The notes below the pieces were generated by a model. It did no database searches. It worked only from the letters and a program-made list of their open reading frames with translations, and was not told the origin of the DNA. Source: Deltaproteobacteria bacterium (lineage in GTDB: Bacteria; Myxococcota_A; UBA9160; UBA4427). Taken from it: a stretch of DNA of 64,000 bases. The position numbers were made by a program, and so were the translations under genes. The stretch covers positions 62,001 to 126,000 of the forward strand of contig JAJDAN010000043.1 of assembly GCA_029261855.1 (NCBI GenBank), given 5' to 3'. Below are positions 1 to 8,333 of the stretch, in pieces (positions within the stretch are counted from its first letter, which is position 1; each line of letters begins with the position of its first letter).

Positions 1-688
1 TTGGTGCTGTCGTCGGTACGACTAGCGGCGGGCGCGCGGTGGCGTCGATCTCGCGCTGGACGGCCTGGCTGGCGGCGGCGGCCTTGTCGCTCGCGCGCTT
101 GGCGGCTTCTGCGGCCTTTCGCTGGAAGGTGTCGGCGGCGGACTGCGTCTTCTTCGCGGCGCTGTCGACCGCCTGCTGGCCTGCCTGCTCGATTTCCTGT
201 CCCTTCTGCTTGGCGGATTCCATCGCGGCAGCGGACGACGCCCGGGCCGAGTCCGCCGCCTGGTCGAGAGCCTCGCCTGCCTTCCGCACGTTCGCGTCGA
301 CGGTCTCGGCCGACTTCTTCACCGCGTCGTCCGCCGCTTGACCCACGCGCGCAGCGGCCTGCTCGACGGCTTCGGCCGCAGCGGCGGCGGTCGCGGCGGC
401 TGCGCGGCCCGCGGCGTCGATGGCTTCTTGTGTTGCTTGCTGGGCTTCGCGATACGAAGGGCCCTCGCTAGTGGGGACAGCGGGGACGAGTCCTTCGGCG
501 GTCGCGGGCGCCCCCGCGTTCGGGCGCGGAGCCGCCCCGCGCTCGACGGGCTTGCGCGGCGCGGCGGCGTCCCGGCGCTGCTGGATGCTGGACGTGTCAC
601 TCGTGGGCGCGGGTGCGTCGTCACCGCACGCGACGAGCAGGAATGTTGCCGCAATCGAAGGGACGAGAAGGGTGGAGAAGCGCTTCAT
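1..688 (-). CDS. Ala-rich coiled-coil lipoprotein (3' end cut by window edge)
   Basis: The minus strand reads open from an ATG at 688 to the window edge, about 229 codons. A GGAG ribosome site lies in the 11 bases before the ATG. The N-terminus is Met-Lys-Arg, a hydrophobic stretch and a lipobox ending LLVAC at about residue 21, so a lipid-anchored envelope protein is likely. A Pro/Ala-rich linker follows, then a long stretch of Ala, Gln, Glu and Lys with EAQQATQEAID-like heptads that should form a coiled coil resembling envelope-spanning or apolipoprotein-like helices. The C-terminus lies outside the window. I recognise no specific family; the lipoprotein call is well supported, the function is unknown. 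Confidence 0.75.
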   Translation of the reverse strand, partial: MKRFSTLLVPSIAATFLLVACGDDAPAPTSDTSSIQQRRDAAAPRKPVERGAAPRPNAGAPATAEGLVPAVPTSEGPSYREAQQATQEAIDAAGRAAAATAAAAAEAVEQAAARVGQAADDAVKKSAETVDANVRKAGEALDQAADSARASSAAAMESAKQKGQEIEQAGQQAVDSAAKKTQSAADTFQRKAAEAAKRASDKAAAASQAVQREIDATARPPLVVPTTAP

Positions 689-786
689 GGCTGACTCCGG
701 TCTTTCGTGGGGGCTCGCTGCGTGGGTCGCGTGGGTCGTGCGAGTCGCGAGTATAGGTCTCTGCTCGGGCGGCCCCGGTCGCCCTT

Positions 787-1626
787 CTAGCGGGACGCGG
801 CTCCGGCCGCGCTGGGTGAGCTCGGCGAGTCAGTCGCGCCCGGGGCGACGAAGATCAGCAGGTTCTGGTGAGGCAGCAGGCTGCGGTCATCCAGGGCGAG
901 GCCGTAGCCCGCCGCCTGCATCTCTTCGATGATGCGGTCCGCGGGCACCTTCATGGCGTCCGGCGGCCCGACGGGCAGGTCGCCGGGCTTGAAGTCGACG
1001 ATCGCGACGCGCCCGCCCGGCGCCAGCTGGTGCTGGCCGACGAGGGCCTCGAAGTAGGCGGTGCGGTCGCGCATGTGATGATAGGTGTCGACCACGAGCA
1101 CCAGGTCGACCGGCGCGGGGATGCCCGGATCGTCCGGCTCGCCAAGCGAAGCCTCGAGGTTCGCAAGCCCTTCGCGCGCGGCGCGCTCGTTCAGGTAGCG
1201 CACCATGTCGGGCTCGACGTCGATGGCGTAGATCGTGGCCCTGGGCAGGGCGCGGGCCAGGCGCACCGAGAAGTACCCGGTGCCCGCGCCGATGTCGGCG
1301 ACGCTCTGGACCTTCGTGAGCGCCAGCCGGTCGAGCACCGCGTTCGGGCGCTGCCAGGCGTCGCGCGCCGGATCGTCGAAGCGCTTGGCCCAGTGTTCAG
1401 CGCCGGCGAAGTCGTGGTGGCCGTGTGCTGCGGTGTGGGCTGTGGCTGTGGCGTGGGCTGTGGCGTTGTTGTGGTCGGGGGCGGTGTGCGCCTCGTGCAC
1501 GGGTTCCGAAGCCGCTTCCGCGTGGCTCGCGTCGGGATCAGCGCTGTGATCCGTGTGGTGCGAGCAGGCGCACAGCAGGGTGGCAGATGTCAGCAGGACG
1601 CAGCCGAGTCTGGCGGTTCTTCGCAT
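787..1626 (-). CDS. lipoprotein class I SAM-dependent methyltransferase
   Basis: A 279-residue protein. It starts with a signal peptide and a lipobox (LLCAC, about residues 17-21), so it should be exported and lipidated, which is odd because SAM is cytoplasmic. Residues 22-70 are very rich in His, Ala and Asp and look like a flexible, possibly metal-binding linker. The class I Rossmann methyltransferase begins with motif I VADIGAGTGYF (about 110-120), followed by an acidic motif II (YAIDVEP), a DLVLVVDTYHH segment and a C-terminal strand LLIFVAPG. Similar proteins are usually named class I SAM-dependent methyltransferase without a known substrate. It lies in the same orientation as its neighbours but 65 bases away, so cotranscription is possible rather than shown. 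Confidence 0.85.
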   Translation of the reverse strand: MRRTARLGCVLLTSATLLCACSHHTDHSADPDASHAEAASEPVHEAHTAPDHNNATAHATATAHTAAHGHHDFAGAEHWAKRFDDPARDAWQRPNAVLDRLALTKVQSVADIGAGTGYFSVRLARALPRATIYAIDVEPDMVRYLNERAAREGLANLEASLGEPDDPGIPAPVDLVLVVDTYHHMRDRTAYFEALVGQHQLAPGGRVAIVDFKPGDLPVGPPDAMKVPADRIIEEMQAAGYGLALDDRSLLPHQNLLIFVAPGATDSPSSPSAAGAASR

Positions 1627-1691
1627 GGCCGGGGTATAGCGCGCACCCGGCCGGGCTTTCTACCTGTTCGCGTAGGCGGGTCGCGCGACCG

Positions 1692-2987
1692 CTACTCCAG
1701 CTGCGCCGACCGGCACCAGTCCGGCGCGCTCACCGGGTTGCAGCGCGCGGCGAGACCGTCCGGCAGGTCGACCTCGTAGGTCGCGAGGAAGGGCTGGGTC
1801 GGGTCGAGGCTGACGATGGTCGAAGGATCCTTGAAGTCCGTCGAGACGAACTGCGCCCCGCTCGCGAGCGCGGCGTCGCGCTGGGTGGTGTCCCCCGTGC
1901 GTCCCTGGGACAGCCCCGCATCCGCGCGCGTCCGCACGATGTAGCCAGCGTCCACCAGGTCGGCGATCAGGGTCGGGTCGCCCAGCGGATCGTTCACCTT
2001 CACGAAGCCCGCGTCCGGCTGCCCGGGAAACGAATTCGGGAAGATCAGCCGCCCGGAAAGCGACGGGTCGCCGTCGAGATACAGATCGCGCTTGCCCCCG
2101 TTGTCCAGCCCGAACATCACCTTGCCGCGCACCTCGCCGAGCAGCGGCCAGCCGTCCGCGAGAATCGCGTCTTCGAGGCTCGCATGCGGGCCGCGCACGT
2201 CGTCGGGAGTGACGATGCGATCGAGCGGGAAGACCGACACGATCTCGCCTTCGAGCTCGCGGAACTCCTGCGCGCCGATGAACACCGGCGTCGGCAAGGC
2301 CGGCTCGAAGAAGCCCTCGTCCTTCGCTTCGATGAGCACCATGATGGGCACGTGCCGCGGGTTCGCGTCGGACCACGTCTTGATGGCCTCGAGGCAGAGC
2401 ACGAAGGTCAGGCAGGTCGACTCGAAGTCCGCATGCTGCACGTGCAGCACCTTGAAGCCCGGCTCCTCGAGAGCGGGCTCGCCCGAAGCCGGGTCCTGCC
2501 CGATCAGCGTGAGCGCCAGTCGGTCCGCATACAGCCCGCCGTCCGGGTCCGCGAACACGTCGAGCTCGATCTGCCGGATGCCCTGGTCACCGAACTGCTC
2601 GCCAAGCGGGCGGTTGCTGTATTCCCACTCGAGAGCCGCCGGGTCGACTCCGACAAAGGCCTGCAGCAGCGCCGTGCGAGGCCGCAGGTGATAGCTGTTG
2701 TGGCTGCCGACGACCTGGATCTCGTTGAGCGCGACGCAGCGATCGTCGATCCAGGTGTTCACCAGGGCGACGGTGCGGGCGATGCTCTGAAACTGGGCGC
2801 TATCCGCATGCCGGGGAAGCAGCTTCGCCAGCCAGCGTTCGAGATTCGCCTGGGCGCCAGCGAGCGCGTCGCAAGAGAACGACTTGCTGGACGACGGTCC
2901 ACTGGCGAACGCGGGCGTCGTCGCGGTGGCGCTGACGACGAGCAGCAGCGAGAGCGAGAAGGCGAGCAGGGTGGCGGTGCGGCGCAT
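1692..2987 (-). CDS. Ca2+-dependent PI-PLC-like phosphodiesterase, secreted
   Basis: A 431-residue protein with a signal peptide (hydrophobic segment about residues 8-28, ending AFASG). The start ATG at 2987 follows a GAGG site. The segment EIQVVGSHNSYHLRP (about residues 88-102) carries the first catalytic His of PLC-like TIM-barrel phosphodiesterases, and IRQIELDVFADPDG supplies the acidic metal ligands. The second His is in KVLHVQHADF, and VPIMVLIEAKDEGF is another barrel strand. This matches the calcium-dependent phosphoinositide-specific PLC family of exported bacterial enzymes, which cleave phosphodiester bonds of inositol lipids or similar molecules. The natural substrate cannot be told from sequence. 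Confidence 0.88.
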   Translation of the reverse strand: MRRTATLLAFSLSLLLVVSATATTPAFASGPSSSKSFSCDALAGAQANLERWLAKLLPRHADSAQFQSIARTVALVNTWIDDRCVALNEIQVVGSHNSYHLRPRTALLQAFVGVDPAALEWEYSNRPLGEQFGDQGIRQIELDVFADPDGGLYADRLALTLIGQDPASGEPALEEPGFKVLHVQHADFESTCLTFVLCLEAIKTWSDANPRHVPIMVLIEAKDEGFFEPALPTPVFIGAQEFRELEGEIVSVFPLDRIVTPDDVRGPHASLEDAILADGWPLLGEVRGKVMFGLDNGGKRDLYLDGDPSLSGRLIFPNSFPGQPDAGFVKVNDPLGDPTLIADLVDAGYIVRTRADAGLSQGRTGDTTQRDAALASGAQFVSTDFKDPSTIVSLDPTQPFLATYEVDLPDGLAARCNPVSAPDWCRSAQLE

Positions 2988-4083
2988 CGGGAACCTCGGT
3001 CTAGAAGGAGAGAGGCTCCATCCTACACGCGTGGGGCAGGTGGGTGGCGCAGTTTCGCCCCAGGGCGGGCTAGGGATGGGGGCGGGGCTGCTGCCTGGGG
3101 ATGGGGGCAGTCAGGCGCGTCCGAGGCCGAGCAGCTGGGTCAGCCGCCGGGTCCGTCGTCGTCGACGGGCGGGAGAGGCCGCCTCGCGGGCTTCCTGCAG
3201 CTGACGCGAACGGGCGACGAAGGCCGAGATTTCTCCGAAAGAAGGCTCTTCGAAAGAAGGCCCGCCGGACTCGCTGGACCCAGGTCGTCGGTTCCAGCGC
3301 CCGTTCCGGGGATCGTCAAGCATCCTCGCTGCCTCCGTCTTCCTCGGGCCGTCGCCACACATCCACCAACCGCCGCTCGACCGCCGCATACCCGGACACC
3401 ACCGGGTGAGAGCGGGTGAGCACCAGCTGGGGAGCGTGGTGGATCACCCGAGCGATCCGGGTGCTTCCGCGGGGGAGGGGAGAGGGAGGGGGCGTCCCTG
3501 CCGTCGGATCGCCGCCCAATCGACCGGCTGCGGCGTCGGTTCGTGTGCGCGCATCCGATGGGCGGGGCGGGGAGCGAGTCGGAACAGCGCGGACGAGATC
3601 CGCGTCGTAGAGCTCGGAATGCTCGAGGGGGAAGTGACTGGGGAGGGTCTCGAGGCGAAGGCGGGGTAGGGCATGGGCCAGCAAGCCATCGTCATCTCTG
3701 TTCCTTCCTTTTGCTTCGTTGCCTTCGTTTCGCGCGTCGTCGTGGTCGTTCGGTTCGGATTCGATCACGGAGTCGGGCGGGGGCGAAAATGCGAGCGAGC
3801 GGGAGGAGAATCCGGAACTACCAGGAACGAGCCGCCGCTCACGCAAGCCGCCCCTGTGGGCCTGTAACTCCTTCTTCTTCCAGGGGTATTCGGGGGTATC
3901 ACCCACTCGCTCGCATGCCCCAGCAATGACGTCGACCACCCTAGGTGAAGAAAAGGCGAAAGTCAAACGAAGGCCGGAACGTTGCTGCCAGCTATTGCCA
4001 GGAGAACCGCGCGGACCGGGCAGCCGGTGCGGCGGCGCGCCGCAACTCGACAACCCCGCGCGCACTCGTTACGAAACAGCCCG
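2988..4083. other. 1.1 kb stretch without a supportable gene
   Basis: Between the PLC gene and the tRNA there are only short overlapping frames with biased composition on both strands. A minus-strand frame at 3316-3480 (ending in an RRLVDVWRRPEED-like segment) could be the tail of a decayed gene, but it has no start, signal or recognisable domain. The part near 3665-3990 is visibly less GC-rich and may hold the tRNA promoter; I could not assign -35 and -10 boxes with confidence. Confidence 0.5.
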
Positions 4084-4159
4084 GGGCCCTTAGCTCAGCT
4101 GGCAGAGCAGTGGACTTTTAATCCAACGGTCCGGGGTTCGAGCCCCCGAGGGCCCACCA
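4084..4159 (+). tRNA. tRNA-Lys(TTT)
   Basis: A 76-base cloverleaf. The acceptor stem GGGCCCT pairs with AGGGCCC, followed by an encoded ACCA end. The D-arm contains AGCTCAGCTGGCAGAGC, the anticodon loop is CTTTTAA with anticodon TTT at 4117-4119, and the T-arm contains GGTTCGAGCC. The 3' half (4121-4160) is repeated at 57387-57425, marking it as an island integration site, and the integrase remnant starts only 34 bases downstream. Confidence 0.97.
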
Positions 4160-4160
4160 T
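4121..4160 (+). repeat. left attachment site (attL-like) in the tRNA-Lys 3' end
   Basis: These 40 bases run from the anticodon loop to the CCA end plus one base. They match 57387-57425 with one deletion and one substitution in the T-stem; the last 25 bases (GTTCGAGCC... to ACCAT) are identical. Integrative elements with P4-type tyrosine recombinases typically use tRNA 3' ends in this way. Confidence 0.85.
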
Positions 4161-4193
4161 TTGATTCCACTGCGAAAACACAGGTGGTCCAAC

Positions 4194-4619
4194 GTGCCGA
4201 AGGTGCGGCCTACTAAGACGCCGATCGAGAAAACTGTGCTCGCGAAGTCGCCAGTGTTCCTCTGGGATGACGAGCTTCGGGGCTTCGGGCTCTGCATTCA
4301 GCCCTCCGGTCGGCGCCCTTTCGTCGTCCGCTATCGGACGCGGGTAGGTCGACGAGACCGGCGCATGGTCATAGGGCGCTATGGAGCCATGACCATCCAA
4401 GAGGTGGGTCGCGAGGCGAGGGCTCTCCTCGGCGAAGTTGATCGCGGTGGCGGTCCGGCAAGCGAGAGGCAGGCCTCCGCGGGCGCAATGACGGTGAGGG
4501 AGTTCGGGAACCTCTACCTGGCCGAGTACGCGGAGCAGCATCACAAAGATGGCTGGGCCGAGGCGCGGTATCGAGCCAGCCAGCGGTACGCGGTCCGTTC
4601 GCTGATCCCGGCCGCTTGA
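4194..4619 (+). pseudogene. truncated P4-type tyrosine integrase
   Basis: The frame from GTG 4194 encodes an N-terminal arm DNA-binding domain of the DUF4102 type: LWDDELRGFGLCIQPSG and RRMVIGRYGAMTIQEVGREA are its hallmarks. It is followed by the first part of a core-binding domain (MTVREFGNLYLAEYAEQHH). The frame stops at 4619 after about 141 residues, while intact relatives have about 400 and end in the catalytic Arg-His-Arg-Tyr domain, which is missing. The last 20 or so codons run into an antisense IS481-type fragment. A TTG at 4161 could add 11 residues. The position right after the tRNA is the usual one for island integrases. Confidence 0.88.
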
Positions 4620-4713
4620 GAGGCGTCGCTCACCGCCCAGCCAAGGCGCAGGATCCGCTCGGCAAGCAGTTCTCGGGTGTACGGAGTCGTCTTCGCGTTA
4701 GGATGGAGTCTCA
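4541..4713 (-). pseudogene. IS481-family transposase, N-terminal fragment
   Basis: On the minus strand a GTG at 4713, preceded by an AAAGGAG site, opens a frame beginning with an RLHPNAKTTPYTRE segment. This and the helix-turn-helix (ISERTAYRWLARYRA) are typical of the start of IS481-type transposases. The match ends at about 4555, where the sequence returns to integrase-like coding on the other strand, so only some 50 residues remain and the DDE catalytic core is absent. The fragment probably caused or accompanied loss of the integrase C-terminus. An end-like TGTCAG near 4794-4799 may be the outer IS terminus, but I cannot confirm the inverted repeat. Confidence 0.72.
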
Positions 4714-4853
4714 CCTGGGTTCTCCTTTGGAAAGGTTGGAGTCTGGAAACCCCATTCTCTCCGGAGGGAACCCCGGTGCACGACGCTCTTGGAACTGACA
4801 CCTAGGGAGCCGCTCGACGGGAGTTCTCCCGTGTATACGGAACGAGAGGGAGA

Positions 4854-7175
4854 ATGGAGAGTTTTACCGACGACGAGCTCGTCCTCTGCCTTGATGCGTT
4901 CCGGACAAACGAGGGGACGGGTGTCTCCGAGGGGACTCCATGGATCCGAGACCTGAGCGATTTCCTCCGAGAGAATCCGTTTCACCCGGGTGGTGCACGG
5001 GACGCGTCGTACCGAAGCTCCGTTGGAATCAGTCGGCGAATCCGCAACTTCGTGGCGTTGGATCGGGATGACGGCGATGGGGATTCGTACTCCTTCGTAC
5101 CTCGGAGTGCGCGGTCGATCTGGGAGACGTACAGCGGCGACCTTGAGAAGCTTCGAAAGGACGCAGCTCGGATTCGAGCAGGGCGTCCTTCGAGCCCGCA
5201 TCCCGCGCGACCTGTTGCCGCGAGCAACTTGACGGAACCGCTAAGCCGCTACGACCTTTTTCAGCTAGATGCAGTTCAGTCAGTTGTTGAGGACTTCTCT
5301 GCGCAGGGCACAGGGCGGTTCCTACTCGTTGTTCCCACCGGTGGTGGCAAGACGTTCGTGGCGGTTCGGGCGATCGAGAGGATGTTCCAGCAAGGACTGC
5401 TCGACCTCACTGCACATCGAGTTCTGTGGGTCGCGCACCGGATCGAACTTCTAGACCAAGCGAGGGGGACTGCCGAGCGACAAGCAGAGGGGTCGCCAAT
5501 CCCGGCCTTCAAAGACCAGATCGACTTCTGCATGCTTGGCAAGGTCAAAGAACAACTCGCAGGCAACGAGAACGTCCGACTTGCCGTGATCGATGAGGCC
5601 CACCATGGGGCAGCCAATAGCTATCGTCCACTCTTCGACCGATCAGATATCGGCATTCTCGGACTAACCGCGACGCCATCTCGTCACGACGGTAAGTCGC
5701 TTGATTTCGAGAAGGAGTCTTACTCGATCGGCTTCCCAGACTTGGTCGACCTCGGCGTGCTCCTGCGCCCTGAGGTCGTTACGGTGGACGGTGGCACCTA
5801 CACCATCGACAGCATCGGCGAGCCTGACCAGCTTTCGGTTCTCAACAACGCAGAGCGCAATCGGAGAATCCTGAACGAGCTCGCTGCTGACCACGACCGG
5901 TATCGGAAAGTCATCGTCTACGTGGGCACGGTCGAACACGCAAGGGCGCTCTACGACGAGGTTCGCCAGTCCTCCTTAGGGCGCCACTACGACTTCGTCG
6001 GCTTCATCACCGGGGAGGCCCGGGCCCGCTTCTTGGCCTCCGAGGCTAGGGAGGTACACGAGGACCGCGCCGACTTCATTGCGGCGCAGCGCATAGCTGC
6101 GCGGTCGATTGTGATCAATGTCGACGTCCTTACAGAGGGCTTCGATGACCCTTCCGTTAACACCGTGGTAATGGCGCGCCCCACGAAGTCCAAGCTCCTC
6201 TACATGCAGGCGATTGGCCGCGCCGTGCGCGTCGACCCCAGCGATGAGGACAAGGCTGCCTACATCGTTGAGGTCTCGGATGACCTGCCCAACATTCGAT
6301 ACAGAATCGACAACAGGTGGCTGTTTTCGGATATCTCAGACGTACTGGAGCCGAGGGTTGTAGACCGAGAGTATCCCGATGTCGCGGGTCTAGAAGCGGC
6401 AATCGAGTCGGTGTTCGACGAATACTCGGTCGACGCCGCGTTCCGAGGTCTTCCGCCAATCCCCGACCGGAGTCGGGTCACTCTGCTCTTGTTCAAGGTG
6501 TACTCGGGACCCGGTTCGTATTACCACCTCCCGCTGCTGATCACGAACGAGACTCGCCGCAGGGTCGCAGACTTCTTCGACTTCCTTTCGGCACGCGTTG
6601 ACCGGTATCGTGGCGCCTCCCCTGAGGCGCTCTTCCGGATGGTCGCCGACAAGATTGAGGGTCTGAGCCTGTTCCACGACCAGCTTCACAGGAATCTCGT
6701 GTTTCACGCAATGGAGAATTCCTGGGTGCTGGCCGCCACCTCAATCGATGAAACAGAGAAGTCGGTCTACGCTAGGGGAGACCCCTGGATTACTTTCGTA
6801 GCGTTCAAGCTGCGCCGAGACGCGGCCTCTCTGGATCCGGACTTTGTCGACTTCACCGAGGACATGCTCAATCGTGAGGCCATCCGAGAGCTGCTTCTCA
6901 CCGAGAGCTACGCTGACGGGTACTTCTTGGTGAAGCTTCCCATGCCCCTCTCGGGGACTTGGGGCAGGCTAATGCCACCCCATGAATTCGCCATTCTGTA
7001 CGAGATCGTGGAGCAACTGGCTGAGATAGAAGTTTCTGAAGCTGTCGATCAGTGGACAACGGTCAGAGATATCCTCGACGGCTCAGTCTTCCCCATAGAG
7101 CAGAAGCACCGGGAAGCGCTCACAGCCGTGGTTCGCGAGCAGATGGACTATTTCAGGGAGCTTCGCAAGTCATAG
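4854..7175 (+). CDS. SF2 DEAD/DEAH-box helicase with McrA-like N-terminal domain
   Basis: 773 residues. The first 65 or so (DDELVLCLDAF, then GVSRRIRNF-like text before ALD) resemble the small N-terminal domain found ahead of HNH cores in McrA-like enzymes; that assignment is tentative. The helicase core follows: Walker A VPTGGGKT (about 160-167), DEAH box VIDEAHHG (about 245), motif III LTATPSR (about 271), and motifs V/VI in DVLTEGFDDP and MQAIGRAVR (about 452). It should use ATP to translocate on or remodel DNA. The 250-residue C-terminal region has no family I recognise. It heads a plus-strand run with three ParB-fold genes, only 12 bases before the first, so they probably form one operon. 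Confidence 0.9.
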   Translation: MESFTDDELVLCLDAFRTNEGTGVSEGTPWIRDLSDFLRENPFHPGGARDASYRSSVGISRRIRNFVALDRDDGDGDSYSFVPRSARSIWETYSGDLEKLRKDAARIRAGRPSSPHPARPVAASNLTEPLSRYDLFQLDAVQSVVEDFSAQGTGRFLLVVPTGGGKTFVAVRAIERMFQQGLLDLTAHRVLWVAHRIELLDQARGTAERQAEGSPIPAFKDQIDFCMLGKVKEQLAGNENVRLAVIDEAHHGAANSYRPLFDRSDIGILGLTATPSRHDGKSLDFEKESYSIGFPDLVDLGVLLRPEVVTVDGGTYTIDSIGEPDQLSVLNNAERNRRILNELAADHDRYRKVIVYVGTVEHARALYDEVRQSSLGRHYDFVGFITGEARARFLASEAREVHEDRADFIAAQRIAARSIVINVDVLTEGFDDPSVNTVVMARPTKSKLLYMQAIGRAVRVDPSDEDKAAYIVEVSDDLPNIRYRIDNRWLFSDISDVLEPRVVDREYPDVAGLEAAIESVFDEYSVDAAFRGLPPIPDRSRVTLLLFKVYSGPGSYYHLPLLITNETRRRVADFFDFLSARVDRYRGASPEALFRMVADKIEGLSLFHDQLHRNLVFHAMENSWVLAATSIDETEKSVYARGDPWITFVAFKLRRDAASLDPDFVDFTEDMLNREAIRELLLTESYADGYFLVKLPMPLSGTWGRLMPPHEFAILYEIVEQLAEIEVSEAVDQWTTVRDILDGSVFPIEQKHREALTAVVREQMDYFRELRKS

Positions 7176-7187
7176 GAGTCATCCAAC

Positions 7188-8333
7188 GTGGATTATCGCC
7201 CGAAGCTCGCGGCCATAAGCGTGGCGGTCGACAAGCTGGTGCTGGATCCGAATAACCCCCGGTTCTTGACGCACGAAGAGGACCTTTCATCTGGCAATCC
7301 CTCGGACCCCGGGATTCAAGCGCACGCACACCAGCGGATGCTCGCGGACGAGTACAGAATCGAGGAGCTGAAGGACTCGATCCGAAAGAACGGCTGGCAG
7401 CCCGTGGACATGATCTTTGTCCGTCGTGAGGAGGGAAGCGATCGGTATCTAGTCTTGGAGGGGAATCGTCGTGTTACCGCCATCCGCGAAGTGAAGAAAG
7501 AGCTTCCTGCCGACGAGAGGCAGGACCTCGATCCGCTGAACGTTATGGAGGTGCTCGATGACGGTCCGCTTGAGGAGGTCCAAGCAAAGATCGCGTACCT
7601 CCTGGGTGTTAGGCACCACGGGTCACTTCGGCCGTGGAGTCCGTTCGCACAGGCGCATAACATTTACCGACGCTACCTGCTTGAGGCCGGGCAGGACGAC
7701 GACTCCTTCTTCTGGAAACCCGAGGCTGCCGAGGCCGTTGCTAGGACGTTGAGTGTCAAAACAGAAGAGGTCCAGAACCGGCTCCGCGTCTACCGAGTAA
7801 TGAAGCAGATCGACCAGGTGCCGAGTGTTGCCTCGATAGGCGGAATCAAAGGGAGGTACTATTCCGTATGTGCGGAGCTCCTCCTGAAGCGTGGCAAGAA
7901 GAGCCCACTCCGCAAGTACATCGCACAGGATCCCAGCTCGTTTCAACTGACTGAGGAAGGACTGGACCGAATTGATCGGCTCGGTCACTTCTCGCGCGAG
8001 GAGCGGGCGGAGGCACCGATCAACAACCCTGCGGAATGGCGGCAATATGAGAAGATCCTGGCGGATGAGGACGAGGATCGCCGAGCGCAGATGATCACAG
8101 CAGTCGAGGTGGAGAAACAGAAGCCGAGCGAAGTCTACGCCGAACGCGCTGCTGAACTCCGAAAACCTCGCTGGGATACCTGGCTACGAGAGGTAGCTGC
8201 GCTCCTCGGAAGACCCAACCTCGCAGAGCTGGATCCCGAAGATCCGCTAGCACGAGACGCGATCACTCACCTGTTGGGCGTTCTGGCTTCTCTCGAGACG
8301 GGAGCCCCCAGCGGGGAGGGTGCAGATGGCTAA
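7188..8333 (+). CDS. ParB/sulfiredoxin-fold nuclease-like protein, copy 1
   Basis: 381 residues from GTG 7188, 12 bases after the helicase. The ParB-type domain is clear: VLDPNNPRF (about 18-25), a SIRKNGWQPVD segment, and the nucleotide-binding/catalytic box LEGNRRVTAIRE (about 88-99). A conserved middle section (GVRHHGSLRPWSPFAQAHNIY) and a predicted helical C-terminus are shared with the next two genes, so the three are paralogues. Free-standing ParB-fold proteins in defence loci may act as CTP/ATP-dependent clamps or nucleases; which applies here is unknown. It overlaps the next gene by 8 bases, indicating translational coupling. Confidence 0.85.
   Translation: MDYRPKLAAISVAVDKLVLDPNNPRFLTHEEDLSSGNPSDPGIQAHAHQRMLADEYRIEELKDSIRKNGWQPVDMIFVRREEGSDRYLVLEGNRRVTAIREVKKELPADERQDLDPLNVMEVLDDGPLEEVQAKIAYLLGVRHHGSLRPWSPFAQAHNIYRRYLLEAGQDDDSFFWKPEAAEAVARTLSVKTEEVQNRLRVYRVMKQIDQVPSVASIGGIKGRYYSVCAELLLKRGKKSPLRKYIAQDPSSFQLTEEGLDRIDRLGHFSREERAEAPINNPAEWRQYEKILADEDEDRRAQMITAVEVEKQKPSEVYAERAAELRKPRWDTWLREVAALLGRPNLAELDPEDPLARDAITHLLGVLASLETGAPSGEGADG

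Noticed and set aside
1425-3419. 664-codon plus-strand frame across the methyltransferase and PLC genes
   Set aside because: Antisense to both genes, Arg/Gly-rich, no ribosome site; a shadow of GC-rich coding.
3316-4065. 249-codon minus-strand frame before the tRNA
   Set aside because: Composition shifts along it, no start signal and no domain; at most a decayed gene tail.
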